Of a stretch of 64,000 bases of DNA, positions 34,434 through 43,546 are shown in pieces. The DNA comes from CAZLPZ01 sp964561535 (GTDB lineage Bacteria; Pseudomonadota; Alphaproteobacteria; Micavibrionales; Micavibrionaceae): assembly GCA_964561535.1 (NCBI GenBank), contig CAZLPZ010000001.1:1-64000 (forward strand), given 5' to 3'. Position 1 is the first letter of the stretch. Each line of letters starts with the position of its first letter. The notes below the pieces were generated by a model, which had not been told where the DNA came from, did not search any database, and saw nothing but the letters and a program-made list of their open reading frames with translations. A program made the translations under genes and the position numbers.

Positions 34434-36188
34434 ATGGATAAATGTCCGAACACTCTCGAGGCATGTCCTCCCCCTGAAAGGAGGAGGACATGCCTCATCT
34501 TCTTACTCTCCCTCATCCTCCTCTCTTCCCCCTCCCATGCTGACACCTCCCTGACCATGCATGGGGTGGCCAAATTAACAACGACCGCCACACATTACCC
34601 GTACACAAATCCCGACGCGCCAAAAGGCGGCGTGTTGAAACAGGCGGAAATCGGCACATTTAATACGTTAAACCCCTTTACGTTAAAGGGGAAACCGCCG
34701 CGCGCGCTGGGGCCGGGACCGTCCTTGGTATTTGACCGCTTAACCGACCGCAGTTGGGACGAACCATTCACCCTGTATCCCTTAATCGCCAAAAGTTGGG
34801 ACGTCCCGCCTGACCGATCATCCATTACATTTCACATCGACCCCCGCGCACAGTTCCACGACCATACGCCGATCACCGCAGATGACGTTAAATTCACGTA
34901 TGAAACTCTGCGCGATCTGGGCCGCCCAAACATGCGACGCGTGTATAAATTGGTGGCCGATGCCACCATCATCGACCCGCACACCATTAAATTCACCCTG
35001 AAACCCGACCACGACCGCGAGACGGTTATGATTGTCGCCATGCTGCCCGTTTTATCCCGCGCGTCATTTACAAACCGACCGTTTGACGCGGCAACATTCG
35101 ACCCTATCCTCGGGTCCGGACCATACCGCATTGCCGATGCCGACCCCGGACACCGCGTTATATTTGAACGCGTCCCGGATTATTGGGCGGCCGACCTGCC
35201 CACCCGCAAGGGGCAATATAATTTCGATCAAGTGATTTACGATTTTTATCGTGACGATATGGTGGCGTTTGAATCATTTAAATCTGGAAATCTTAATTTT
35301 CGGCGCGAAAACGATGTGACCTTATGGGCCACAGGATATGATTTCCCAGGGAAACGCGCCGGTCGGGTCGTCACATTCGAAAACCCCCATGGTCGCGCAG
35401 AAATGGTGCGTACCTTTATCCCGAATACCCGCCGGGTACCTTTTAATGATATCGCCGTGCGCCGCGCTCTATCCAACGTTTTTGATTTTGATTGGGTGAA
35501 TAAAAATCTCTATGCGAGCATGCTCAACCGCACGACCAGCGTATTCCCCAATACGGATCTTTCCAGAACCGCACCCACCCTTGAGGGGCCCGTTCCACTC
35601 CGCACGCGATTACAACAGGCGGATACGTTATTAAAATCATCCGGCTGGGTCATTAAAAATAGTATACGCGTAAACGCCAAAACAGGTATCCCGTTTCGAT
35701 TTGAAATTTTGCTCTCGTCCGCCGGAGACGAAAAAATCGCGTTATCATTTGCACGCACCCTTAAAAAATTAGGGATCACGGCGCGCACGCGCACATTGGA
35801 CACAGCGGCATTTCGGGACCGGATTAATACCTATGATTTTGATATGATATTTTATGGCTGGTCCAGCACCCTATCTCCTGGCGGAGAACAAGCCCTCTAT
35901 TGGGGATGTAAAGCGGCATCCGAACCGGGGCGATTTAATTATGCTGGAATTTGTGACCCCGAAATCGATTCATTGACCGCAAAAATTGGCGAGACATTTG
36001 ACCGCGCGGCGTTAATCGCGGCAACACAACGTCTCGATTCAAAAATTATGGATCCGGCATATTTGATACCGTTTGGATATTTACCCGTTGATTTGATTGG
36101 CCTCTCGCGTGATATCGGTCGCCCCGCTGTCACCCCCCTATATGGCGTTGTTCCTGAAAGTTGGTGGTCAAACGCCCCCACGCCATAA
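34434..36188 (+). CDS. ABC transporter substrate-binding protein, YejA/peptide type
   Basis: A family 5 extracellular solute-binding protein of 584 residues, of the YejA (microcin C/peptide) type: HGVAKL...YPYTNPDAPKGGVLKQAEIGTFNTLNPF at the N-terminus and FIPNTRRVPFNDIAVRRALSNVFDFDWVN in the middle. The hydrophobic signal peptide (CLIFLLSLILLSSPSHA) is preceded by a charged stretch (PPPERRRT) that is encoded by a palindromic repeat. GAGG is only 2 nt before the ATG. Permease and ATPase genes are not adjacent, so it must work with components encoded elsewhere. Confidence 0.88.
   Translation: MDKCPNTLEACPPPERRRTCLIFLLSLILLSSPSHADTSLTMHGVAKLTTTATHYPYTNPDAPKGGVLKQAEIGTFNTLNPFTLKGKPPRALGPGPSLVFDRLTDRSWDEPFTLYPLIAKSWDVPPDRSSITFHIDPRAQFHDHTPITADDVKFTYETLRDLGRPNMRRVYKLVADATIIDPHTIKFTLKPDHDRETVMIVAMLPVLSRASFTNRPFDAATFDPILGSGPYRIADADPGHRVIFERVPDYWAADLPTRKGQYNFDQVIYDFYRDDMVAFESFKSGNLNFRRENDVTLWATGYDFPGKRAGRVVTFENPHGRAEMVRTFIPNTRRVPFNDIAVRRALSNVFDFDWVNKNLYASMLNRTTSVFPNTDLSRTAPTLEGPVPLRTRLQQADTLLKSSGWVIKNSIRVNAKTGIPFRFEILLSSAGDEKIALSFARTLKKLGITARTRTLDTAAFRDRINTYDFDMIFYGWSSTLSPGGEQALYWGCKAASEPGRFNYAGICDPEIDSLTAKIGETFDRAALIAATQRLDSKIMDPAYLIPFGYLPVDLIGLSRDIGRPAVTPLYGVVPESWWSNAPTP
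34458..34496. repeat. Perfect palindromic repeat within the signal-peptide coding region
   Basis: GAGGCATGTCCTCC (34458-34471) and GGAGGACATGCCTC (34483-34496) are perfect 14 bp arms around CCCTGAAAGGA. The core CCTCCCCCTGAA recurs at 51842. Being transcribed near the start codon, it would make a very stable hairpin in the mRNA. Confidence 0.85.
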
Positions 36189-36229
36189 TACAATTTTATT
36201 TTTATCTTTTACGAAAGGATTTGTATATC

Positions 36230-37306
36230 ATGACAACAGCATTTAAAAACACCGCAATTTTCCCATCCCAAAATACAACAACCGCACTTGTGCCGACACC
36301 CTATTCCCCCCAATCGACCCAAGCCGGATTTCCAAACACCCGCCTGCGCCGTAATCGTCAATACCCGTGGTTGCGTGATTTGGTTCGTGAAAATACCCTA
36401 ACCCCCGCCGATTTTATCTGGCCCGTTTTTGTGGTTGATGGCACGAACGTCCGCCAATCCATTCCCTCTATGCCCGGGGTTGAACGCCTGTCGGTGGATT
36501 TGATTATCAACGCCGCGCGTGAGGCTTCGGCCGCCGGCATCCGGTCCATGGCCATGTTTCCCTATACGGATCCTACCCGCAAAAATGCGGGCGGAACCGA
36601 AAGTTTAAACCCCGATAATCTGGTGAACCGAGCCGCCCGCGCCATAAAAGACGCCGTACCTGATATGGGTTTAATTGCAGACGTTGCGCTCGATCCCTAT
36701 ACAGACCATGGGCATGATGGATTGCTTGAAAATGGTCGTATTTTAAACGATGAAACGGTCGATATGCTCTGCCAGCAAGCCGTGGTCCAAGCACGTGCGG
36801 GATATGACATTATCGCGCCTTCAGACATGATGGATGGCCGAATTGGGGCCATCCGCCGCGCGCTGGATGAAACCGGATTCCAAAACGTCTGCATCATGTC
36901 CTATGCCGCAAAATATGCCTCCGGTTTCTATGGGCCATTCCGCGACGCCGTGGGGTCAAAAAGCGCCTTACAGGGCGACAAAAAAACATACCAAATGGAT
37001 TCCGCAAATTCCGACGAAGCCTTACGCGAAGTCGCCTTGGATGTGGCCGAAGGCGCCGATATGGTTATGGTCAAACCGGGTATGCCCTATCTCGACATTA
37101 TCCGCCGCGTGAAAGACACTTTCCAAATGCCTACGTTTGGATATCAAGTCAGCGGCGAATACGCGATGATGCAGGCCGCCGCGATGAATGGGTGGATGGA
37201 TTATGACCGGGTCATGATGGAAAGTTTAATGTGTTTCAAACGCGCCGGAGCCGACGGCGTTCTGTCCTATGCATCCCTGTGGGCGGCGCGTAAGTTGGGC
37301 GGATGA
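36230..37306 (+). CDS. hemB: Delta-aminolevulinic acid dehydratase
   Basis: Condenses two aminolevulinate molecules into porphobilinogen for haem. The 358-residue protein has the metal region ALDPYTDHGHDGL, and the two active-site lysines in SYAAKYASGFYGPFRDA and MVKPGMPYLDI. ALDPYTDHGHDG has Asp instead of the zinc-binding Cys, so it belongs to the Mg-type group. ATG 36230 follows AAAGGA by 10 nt; the first roughly 35 residues are a variable extension. Confidence 0.97.
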   Translation: MTTAFKNTAIFPSQNTTTALVPTPYSPQSTQAGFPNTRLRRNRQYPWLRDLVRENTLTPADFIWPVFVVDGTNVRQSIPSMPGVERLSVDLIINAAREASAAGIRSMAMFPYTDPTRKNAGGTESLNPDNLVNRAARAIKDAVPDMGLIADVALDPYTDHGHDGLLENGRILNDETVDMLCQQAVVQARAGYDIIAPSDMMDGRIGAIRRALDETGFQNVCIMSYAAKYASGFYGPFRDAVGSKSALQGDKKTYQMDSANSDEALREVALDVAEGADMVMVKPGMPYLDIIRRVKDTFQMPTFGYQVSGEYAMMQAAAMNGWMDYDRVMMESLMCFKRAGADGVLSYASLWAARKLGG

Positions 37307-37308
37307 AC

Positions 37309-37770
37309 TTACCGATTCTGTGCATCAAACGATTCCGTTCGGAGGCCAGATTGTTTTAAATATTCGGTCACAAACCCTACCATCTGCACCCGAACCATAT
37401 CTGGATCTCTTGGACGACGTCCGGCCAGATAAGCACGAGGATGAATAATTTCTGGTGAGATTACTACAGGACCCTCATCTTTAACACGAGAACGGGCAAG
37501 TTCCGCCGCATCATGTGTGCCGCGATCATAATCAACACCGACTTCGAAAGCCACTTCCTGCTGCTTAATAAAATGAGAAGACTCAAATCCATATTTAGTC
37601 ACCATACTAAATTTTCTCCCTCTACCCAGCTCAGGAAGGGCCGGAAGTGTATCAACGGTATAATCTTTACCTTTGTAAGAAATCTTTAGAGAATAGGTCC
37701 GCGCTGCATGCGCGACGACTGAAAATTGTTGTATTCTACCTGTATGATTTTCCAATTGTGGTGCACCCAT
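37309..37770 (-). CDS. Unrecognised 153-residue protein
   Basis: I do not recognise this protein. A strand-rich N-terminal half (FSVVAHAARTYSLKISYKGKDYTV) is followed by a basic, helical C-terminal half (PRAYLAGRRPRDPDMVRVQMVGFVTEYL). No signal peptide, membrane segment or catalytic motif. AGAGGGA lies about 9 nt upstream of the ATG. It is convergent with hemB and diverges from motA. Somewhat A+T richer than neighbours. Confidence 0.65.
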   Translation of the reverse strand: MGAPQLENHTGRIQQFSVVAHAARTYSLKISYKGKDYTVDTLPALPELGRGRKFSMVTKYGFESSHFIKQQEVAFEVGVDYDRGTHDAAELARSRVKDEGPVVISPEIIHPRAYLAGRRPRDPDMVRVQMVGFVTEYLKQSGLRTESFDAQNR

Positions 37771-37868
37771 AGTAATAATCCCTCTTTAAAATCGATGATT
37801 GTGCTAATGTAATTATATTTCAAAGCAATATCAATCCATAATACCGTCCGTTAAATTACCATAAACAA

Positions 37869-37883
37869 TTAAATCCCCCTTAA
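37869..37883 (+). promoter_or_regulatory. Candidate CtrA box upstream of motA
   Basis: TTAA-N7-TTAA (37869-37883) is the full alphaproteobacterial CtrA consensus, about 100 nt upstream of the motA start. A near-match TTAA-N7-TAAA lies just upstream at 37851-37865. CtrA controls flagellar genes in many alphaproteobacteria. The box occurs by chance about once per window, so the evidence comes from its position. Confidence 0.45.
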
Positions 37884-37984
37884 ATACCTTACCGGCAAAA
37901 TGGGGTGTTCGAACCGAATCTACCCCCGAAAAAACGCGATTTTTCAAGGGGTAGACCCTCTAACGCGCGAGAAACGCACGTCTT

Positions 37985-38890
37985 ATGAAACTTGTTGGTT
38001 TATTATTGGTTTTTGTGGCGACATGGGGTGGTTTCCTCATGGCGGCGGGGATTGAACACGGCCTTGCCATTATCCTGGGTGTCATTGCCAAAGCCTTTCT
38101 ACCAGAATTTATCATCATTATGGGGTGCGCGATTGCCGCCTTTTTGATTGGTAATTCAATGCACACCATCAAAAGCGCGATGGGGGGAATGAAATGCTTG
38201 ATCAAACCCAGTTCACATTCAAAACAATCCTATATCGAACTTTTGTCAATGATGTTCACCTTGTTTAAATTGGTCCGTACCAAAGGGTGGCTGTCGATTG
38301 AGCAACACATTGAAAACCCGCATGACAGTGATGTTTTTAAACAATTTCCTGAATTTTATGCCAATCATCATGCGACTGTTTTTTTATGCGATTATTTACG
38401 AATCATTTCATTGGGCAACGAAGACGCTCGGATCATCGAAGGATTACTCGACGAAGAAATCGAAACAATCACTCAAGACGAAATGCATGCCGGCCATGCG
38501 ATGCAAAATATGGCAGATGGGATCCCTGCCTTGGGAATTGTGGCGGCTGTGTTGGGGGTTATTAAAACAATGGCCTCTATTTCAGAACCCCCTGCTGTCT
38601 TGGGTAAAATGATCGGCGCGGCATTGGTTGGAACCTTCCTGGGGGTGTGGTTGTCTTATGGTATGATCGCCCCGATTGCAAACGCCATTAACGGCAAAGC
38701 CGAAACAACCATCATGTACTTTAAATGCATAAAGGTGTGTCTAATCGCCTATTTAAATGGGGCAGCGCCGCAAGTCGCCGTTGAATTTGGACGAAAATTT
38801 TTACCCCACGATGTACAACCCACCTTCCAAGAATTGGAAGAGGCCATTAACGCCCTGCCGGCCCCCGGCGCAGCACCCGCGGCGGGGTAA
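37985..38890 (+). CDS. motA: Flagellar motor stator protein MotA
   Basis: The proton-channel subunit that pushes the rotor of the flagellum. The 301 residues have four membrane helices: two near the N-terminus (KLVGLLLVFVATWGGFLMAAG and the helix to GVIAKAF), and two late ones (GIPALGIVAAVLGVIKTM and GALVGTFLGVWLSYGMI) that carry the functional prolines. The cytoplasmic loop between them holds many charged residues. It is 5 nt ahead of motB. Confidence 0.95.
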   Translation: MKLVGLLLVFVATWGGFLMAAGIEHGLAIILGVIAKAFLPEFIIIMGCAIAAFLIGNSMHTIKSAMGGMKCLIKPSSHSKQSYIELLSMMFTLFKLVRTKGWLSIEQHIENPHDSDVFKQFPEFYANHHATVFLCDYLRIISLGNEDARIIEGLLDEEIETITQDEMHAGHAMQNMADGIPALGIVAAVLGVIKTMASISEPPAVLGKMIGAALVGTFLGVWLSYGMIAPIANAINGKAETTIMYFKCIKVCLIAYLNGAAPQVAVEFGRKFLPHDVQPTFQELEEAINALPAPGAAPAAG

Positions 38891-38895
38891 TCATC

Positions 38896-40041
38896 ATGGC
38901 AAATGCACCAAAAGAAAAAGATGACACCAAACGTCCGATTTTCATTATCAAGAAAATCAAAAAAGGCGGCGGGCATCACGGCGGCGCATGGAAAGTTGCT
39001 TATGCGGATTTTGTGACCGCTATGATGGCATTTTTCTTACTGATGTGGCTTTTAAGCGTTACCACAAAAGAACAAAAGGAAGGAATCTCAGATTTTTTTG
39101 ACCCAACCCCCCAAGTTTCACAAAACGTTAGTGGCGCAGGAGGCATGCTGGGCGGCGCATCTTTATCCACAGACGGTGTACGGTCGACAGATCTATCCAA
39201 TAATATTCCAAACCCGGCCATATCAAATCCCACCAAGGGAGGAGTAGCCGGCGAGCCTAATCTTGAGCAAATAGAAAAAGAAAAACTCGAACAAGAAATC
39301 GAACGCCGCGAAGAAAAAGAATTTGAAAATGTGAAAAAAAATCTAGAAGCCGCGATGAATGCGAGCCCAGAAATGAAAGAAATGCTTAAAAATTTGGTCA
39401 TCGATATGACCCCCGAAGGTTTAAGAATTCAAATTATTGATCAAGAGGGCGCCTCTATGTTCGCATCCGGCAGCGCCCAGATGTACGAAAAAACACAAAA
39501 ACTTCTAGATGTTGTTGGAAAAGTTATTCAATCCGTTCCTAATCAAGTCTCTATCCGTGGACATACAGACGGCGTCCAATATAAGGGAGAAGACCCTAAC
39601 TATACCAATTGGGAACTCTCATCTGATCGTGCGAACGCCAGCCGCATGGAATTAATGCGCAGTGGTATCCCTGTGACTCGGATCGCAAACGTTGTGGGCA
39701 AGGCTGACACAGATCATTTCGTGAAAGAGAACCCTCTTGATCCCCGCAATCGTCGTTTATCTATTATTTTATTACACGATAAACAAACAAAAAAGACCGG
39801 GGCAAATGCATCAACCGCTNNNNNNNNNNTTTATTTAATTTAATTTTAATTTATATTATTTTTTTTATTACCCCTTAAAAAAACAAACTCGACCGGGGCA
39901 AATGCATCAACCACCCCCAAAAAACCACAAGGTCCAAAAACAAACAGTGCGGGCGATTTGACACCCGAAACCATCGGTGGCGGGAAATCATCTGACCTAT
40001 CTCCATACGAATCCACCCCTGGATCTGTCCAATTCCCCTAA
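38896..40041 (+). CDS. motB: Flagellar motor stator protein MotB (interrupted by assembly gap)
   Basis: Partner of MotA. The N-terminal plug helix AWKVAYADFVTAMMAFFLLMWLLS contains the proton-carrying Asp38. An OmpA-type peptidoglycan-binding domain follows (IRGHTDGVQ...NWELSSDRANASRME...NRRLSIILL). Nine N at 39820-39828 and an A/T-rich junk stretch break the C-terminus; the sequence before the gap (ACCGGGGCAAATGCATCAACC) recurs after it, and from there a frame continues in phase of its own to TAA at 40041. I read it as one gene whose tail is Pro/Ser/Thr/Lys-rich. Confidence 0.85.
39820..39876. other. Assembly gap and low-quality stretch in motB
   Basis: Nine N are followed by about 48 nt of almost pure A/T (39829-39876). 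A 20 nt word just before the gap reappears after it at about 39892-39911. This looks like a badly joined contig end. Confidence 0.8.
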
Positions 40042-40063
40042 AATCTAGAAAAAAGAGTATACA

Positions 40064-41098
40064 ATGATCGAAGCAGATCTCCCTGAAAACGAAGATGCAC
40101 GCCTGTTGGCCCTGCACAAAATCAATATTCTAGACACCCCCATCGAAGAACGATTTGAACGTATCACACGTATTTTGTGTAACGCCCTCAATGTTCCGAT
40201 TGCCGCGATTTCTCTGATTGATGACAAAAGACAATGGTTCAAATCGATCCAAGGTATTAACGCCGCAGAAACCCCCCGCAGTATCGCCTTTTGCGCTCAT
40301 GCGATTTTAAAAGATGAAATTCTTGTGGTGAATGATGCCACTAAAGATGACCGCTTTTCAAAAAACCCCCTGGTGACCGAATCTCCTTCCATTCGATTTT
40401 ATGCCGGCCAACCATTATCTTTGGATCAGAATATTCGACTAGGAACACTTTGCGCGATTGACAATAAACCACGTGAATTATCACCGGCGGAATCAGAATT
40501 AATGCGCGATCTCGCAAGTATTGTTGAATCTGAACTGGCATTAGTTGCTTTATCCGAAGCACAAACCAAACTCATCGAAGAACTTGATCATGCACATCGT
40601 GAACTTAAAATCGATCCCCTCACACGATTGTGGAACCGCTCAGGAATTGAAAATTTAATAAAACGCGAATGGGATTTTGCAAAACGTAAAAAATTTTCGC
40701 TCGGTGTCGCAATGGTTAATTTCGATAATTTTAAAACAATAAATGACACCCATGGGTATCCTGTGGGTGACGAAATCATCCGCGCCGGAGCTCGCATGCT
40801 ATTGTCCTCACTACGTTCACATGATGCCGTTGGTCGCTGGGGCGGCGATGAATTTATCATTATTATTCCCGGATGCAGTCATGGCGAACTTTTTTTATGT
40901 CTCAAGAAAATTCAACGCACCTTTGGGAACCATCCGGTGTTTACATCCGTCGGGCCAATTCCTTTAAGCCTAAGCCTTGGGGCTACAAGTATCATTCCTT
41001 ACGATGCAAGTACAATCGACGACTTCATCAAAAAAGCAAATGATGCCCTTTCTACTGCTAAAAAGAAAGGGAAGGGGAACATTGAGATTTCTACATAA
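40064..41098 (+). CDS. GAF-GGDEF diguanylate cyclase
   Basis: Makes cyclic di-GMP, the signal that switches between swimming and attachment. The 344 residues comprise an N-terminal GAF domain (about 20-165) and a GGDEF domain: LTRLWNRSGIE, MVNFDNFKTINDTHGYPVGDEII, RWGGDEF (intact active site near residue 260). The RSHD five residues before GGDEF is the RxxD inhibitory I-site, so product feedback is expected. It follows motB on the same strand by about 20 nt, which suggests a link to motility. Confidence 0.92.
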   Translation: MIEADLPENEDARLLALHKINILDTPIEERFERITRILCNALNVPIAAISLIDDKRQWFKSIQGINAAETPRSIAFCAHAILKDEILVVNDATKDDRFSKNPLVTESPSIRFYAGQPLSLDQNIRLGTLCAIDNKPRELSPAESELMRDLASIVESELALVALSEAQTKLIEELDHAHRELKIDPLTRLWNRSGIENLIKREWDFAKRKKFSLGVAMVNFDNFKTINDTHGYPVGDEIIRAGARMLLSSLRSHDAVGRWGGDEFIIIIPGCSHGELFLCLKKIQRTFGNHPVFTSVGPIPLSLSLGATSIIPYDASTIDDFIKKANDALSTAKKKGKGNIEIST

Positions 41099-41118
41099 AT
41101 AAAAATATATCTTCTATA

Positions 41119-42027
41119 TTATAGCGCCGACTCCCGATCCTCTGCCAATCGATGTGCGGTTATTTCTTCGGCGTTCAAAATCAAAGCCGGAAATTCAGGT
41201 TTTTCAGGACGATAATGAACCGTGTGTAAATTCTCAAATGACCGTATTGAGGCATTTAATTCCGCCAAACGTGACCGCGCCGAAATTAACCTCAATCCTT
41301 CTTCTGACCCCGGCGTAAACATCTCTTGACGTAATTTCTCATTCCCGGACCCAATGACATAGGACAATTGTATCCCTTCGAGAAACGCCGCTGCCGAATT
41401 AATAAAGTGGACAGGGTTTAAACGCGGTATACCGGGATCTTTTTTATCCCCTGTAAAATTAAACGTCCGTGTTTTTTGAGGATCGCGCAAAACCAACGCC
41501 ACCCGCCCATGTTCGACCCCAATCTGAAATGTACAAGCGATATTACCGTCGTGATGAATGGTTACATTTTTACCAGCTTGTTCAAACAATTCCTCGGCAA
41601 TCATCACCGCATTTTCATACGGGCGTCCCGCTCGTTCCGCACATTGTTCAATAACATCCAATAAAGTATGATGGGATCCATCTTTAAAAATGGGTTTGCC
41701 TTTTGTATAGACAGCAACCCATAATTCAGGATTATGCTCACGTTCAAATCCGCCCGCCGATAAATCCCACAACTGATCCCAATCCACGGGTTCGGCACGC
41801 ACTAACAATGGCCCCGTACGATCGAATGTATTGATAATCGTTCCTGCAAACCGAACAACGGCGTGCAACATCTGACCCCGAACAATATATGTTTCAACGA
41901 TTTTTCCCGCACCATCCACCAAATCAACACGGACACGGTTTGACAACGCGATGATCGGCTCTCGCCCCATCTCATCGGACGCAATCGTAAAACGCTCGCG
42001 CAAAATTGTACAATCAAATTGAGTCAT
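41119..42027 (-). CDS. Unrecognised 302-residue protein
   Basis: I do not recognise this protein. It looks soluble and beta-rich in the first half (NRVRVDLVDGAGKIVETYIVRGQML), followed by a helical AERAGRPYENAVMIAEELFEQAG region and a C-terminus with LRLISARSRLAELNASIRSF. No signal peptide or motif that I can name. It has sound codon use like its neighbours. It is convergent with the diguanylate cyclase. Function unknown. Confidence 0.65.
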   Translation of the reverse strand: MTQFDCTILRERFTIASDEMGREPIIALSNRVRVDLVDGAGKIVETYIVRGQMLHAVVRFAGTIINTFDRTGPLLVRAEPVDWDQLWDLSAGGFEREHNPELWVAVYTKGKPIFKDGSHHTLLDVIEQCAERAGRPYENAVMIAEELFEQAGKNVTIHHDGNIACTFQIGVEHGRVALVLRDPQKTRTFNFTGDKKDPGIPRLNPVHFINSAAAFLEGIQLSYVIGSGNEKLRQEMFTPGSEEGLRLISARSRLAELNASIRSFENLHTVHYRPEKPEFPALILNAEEITAHRLAEDRESAL

Positions 42028-42175
42028 AATTTATGTCATCATCTTTTGTGCTGCATGCCTCGAAATTTGAAGGCATCAGATCTATCCAGTGTGCCGCATA
42101 AATCCTAACTGAATATAAAGAAACCACCAAAAATAAAATATGTCTATTAAAACACCCTAAACGAGAACCATATTT

Positions 42176-42475
42176 TTAATGCGCGCAATAAATTTTGGCC
42201 AGGGCCCGCACAACTTGCTCGGCGCGGATCGAGTCAAGACGATAATAAACCGTTTGGGCATCTTTACGGGATTTCACCAACCCATCACGTTTCATCACGG
42301 ACAAAAATTGTGAAATATGGGATTGGCTGGCCTTTTTCCCGGCTACATTGACGAGATCACCCACACACGTTTCACCATGCTCTAATAGATGACATAAAAT
42401 AAACAAGCGCACCGGATGCGCCAACGATTTTAATAAATCGACCGCCTGTTCTAATTTCTTAAAAGAAGTCGCCAT
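42176..42475 (-). CDS. ArsR/SmtB-family repressor, BigR/SqrR-like
   Basis: A 99-residue winged-helix repressor: LKSLAHPVRLFILCHLL, then KKASQSHISQFLSVMKRDGLV (recognition helix) and VYYRLDS. Cys37 and Cys97, with Cys28, are placed like the pair that forms persulphide bridges in BigR/SqrR regulators; metal-binding His/Asp clusters of ArsR and SmtB are missing. It diverges from a rhodanese gene, the known context of this group, and a palindrome overlaps that promoter. Confidence 0.85.
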   Translation of the reverse strand: MATSFKKLEQAVDLLKSLAHPVRLFILCHLLEHGETCVGDLVNVAGKKASQSHISQFLSVMKRDGLVKSRKDAQTVYYRLDSIRAEQVVRALAKIYCAH

Positions 42476-42501
42476 ATTATATGCCCCTTGTTATATAGAC
42501 C

Positions 42502-42530
42502 TTGACATGTATATTAAAGTAATCTAATAT
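42502..42530 (+). promoter_or_regulatory. Sigma-70 promoter of the rhodanese gene
   Basis: TTGACA (42502-42507), 17 nt, TAATAT (42525-42530): near-consensus. It is 49 nt upstream of the rhodanese start. Confidence 0.8.
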
Positions 42531-42539
42531 AGTATATTA
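42525..42539. promoter_or_regulatory. Candidate operator of the ArsR/BigR-like repressor
   Basis: TAATATA-G-TATATTA is a perfect 15 nt palindrome that covers the -10 element of the rhodanese promoter, an arrangement that lets a bound repressor block RNA polymerase. A/T-rich palindromes are typical for this regulator group. Confidence 0.65.
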
Positions 42540-42578
42540 TAACATACTTATAAACAACCTCACAACAGGAAAAACACC

Positions 42579-43157
42579 ATGCCCTTAACTATCCCGGCCT
42601 CCGATCTTCCAAAAGTTGACATATCTCACGGCGTTATCATTGATGTCCGCACAGGTGTCGAACATAACGAAAAGCGCCTGACATGCGCCCACGCGCATAT
42701 CCCTTTGGATACGTTAAATCCCCGTGCATTTATGAACCAAAATAACTTAAACGCCGATACACCTGTTTACCTACTGTGTCGCAGTGGGGGACGTGCAACC
42801 CAAGCCGCCGCACAATTTATGGCCGCCGGATACCCCAATGTCACGGTGATCGAAGGCGGAATCATGGCCTGCGAGGCGTGCGGCCATGATGTTGTTGGGT
42901 CAACAATCCCCTCTTCTGGCACATCGACAATAACGGCGCCAGACCTACTCACAATTCGTCGCCCCATTACATTAGAACGCCAGGTTCGGATCGCCGCGGG
43001 GTCACTTATATTAATCGGATTCATTCTTTCACTATTTATCCACCCCATTTTCATCGGCCTGACCATTTTTGTGGGTGCGGGATTGGTTTATGCAGGCCTG
43101 ACTGACCGATGCGGCATGGCGTTAATGCTCGCCCACGCCCCGTGGAATAAACAATAA
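42579..43157 (+). CDS. Rhodanese with DUF2892 membrane domain (YgaP-like)
   Basis: A 192-residue sulphur transferase. The rhodanese domain (about 1-105) has IIDVRTGVEHNEKR and the active-site loop LLCRSGGRA with Cys67. After a linker, two membrane helices form a DUF2892 domain (IAAGSLILIGFILSLF; GLTIFVGAGLVYAGL), followed by DRCGMAL. This is the YgaP architecture. It heads a two-gene operon with the AhpD-like gene, under the divergent repressor. Confidence 0.9.
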   Translation: MPLTIPASDLPKVDISHGVIIDVRTGVEHNEKRLTCAHAHIPLDTLNPRAFMNQNNLNADTPVYLLCRSGGRATQAAAQFMAAGYPNVTVIEGGIMACEACGHDVVGSTIPSSGTSTITAPDLLTIRRPITLERQVRIAAGSLILIGFILSLFIHPIFIGLTIFVGAGLVYAGLTDRCGMALMLAHAPWNKQ

Positions 43158-43188
43158 TTTTTAACCCCAACCAAAAAAGAGGATCCCC

Positions 43189-43530
43189 ATGACAAAAATT
43201 TATAAAGAAATCATCGCCGATATTGGCGCATATGCGAAAGAACTCCACGGCCTGATCCCCGATACGATGTCTGGATTTTCAGCGATGGCCAAGGCCGCAA
43301 CCACAACCAAAGTATTGGATGAAAAAACAAAAGAACTGATTGCCCTTGCTCTGGGGGTTGCCGCACGATGCGATGGATGTTTAGGGTTCCATACCAAAAC
43401 GCTGGCGCGGCTGGGGGCAACACGAGAAGAGATCGGCGAGACCCTCGCCATGGCCATTTACATGGGCGGCGGTCCGTCACTCATGTACGCCGCCGATGCA
43501 TTACGCGCATATGACGAGTTTAAGGGATAA
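43189..43530 (+). CDS. AhpD-like carboxymuconolactone decarboxylase-family protein
   Basis: A 113-residue alkylhydroperoxidase-core protein. Cys61-x-x-Cys64 and His68 (CDGCLGFH) form the redox site. Small AhpD-like proteins act in disulphide exchange or peroxide reduction. GAGGAT precedes the ATG. It follows the rhodanese by 31 nt on the same strand; genes of this type often accompany YgaP-like rhodaneses. Confidence 0.88.
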   Translation: MTKIYKEIIADIGAYAKELHGLIPDTMSGFSAMAKAATTTKVLDEKTKELIALALGVAARCDGCLGFHTKTLARLGATREEIGETLAMAIYMGGGPSLMYAADALRAYDEFKG

Positions 43531-43546
43531 TGCGATACAAATATTT

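Noticed and set aside
39783..40041. Frameshifted or truncated motB
   Set aside because: The break coincides with N and a duplicated contig end, so an assembly error is more likely than a mutation.
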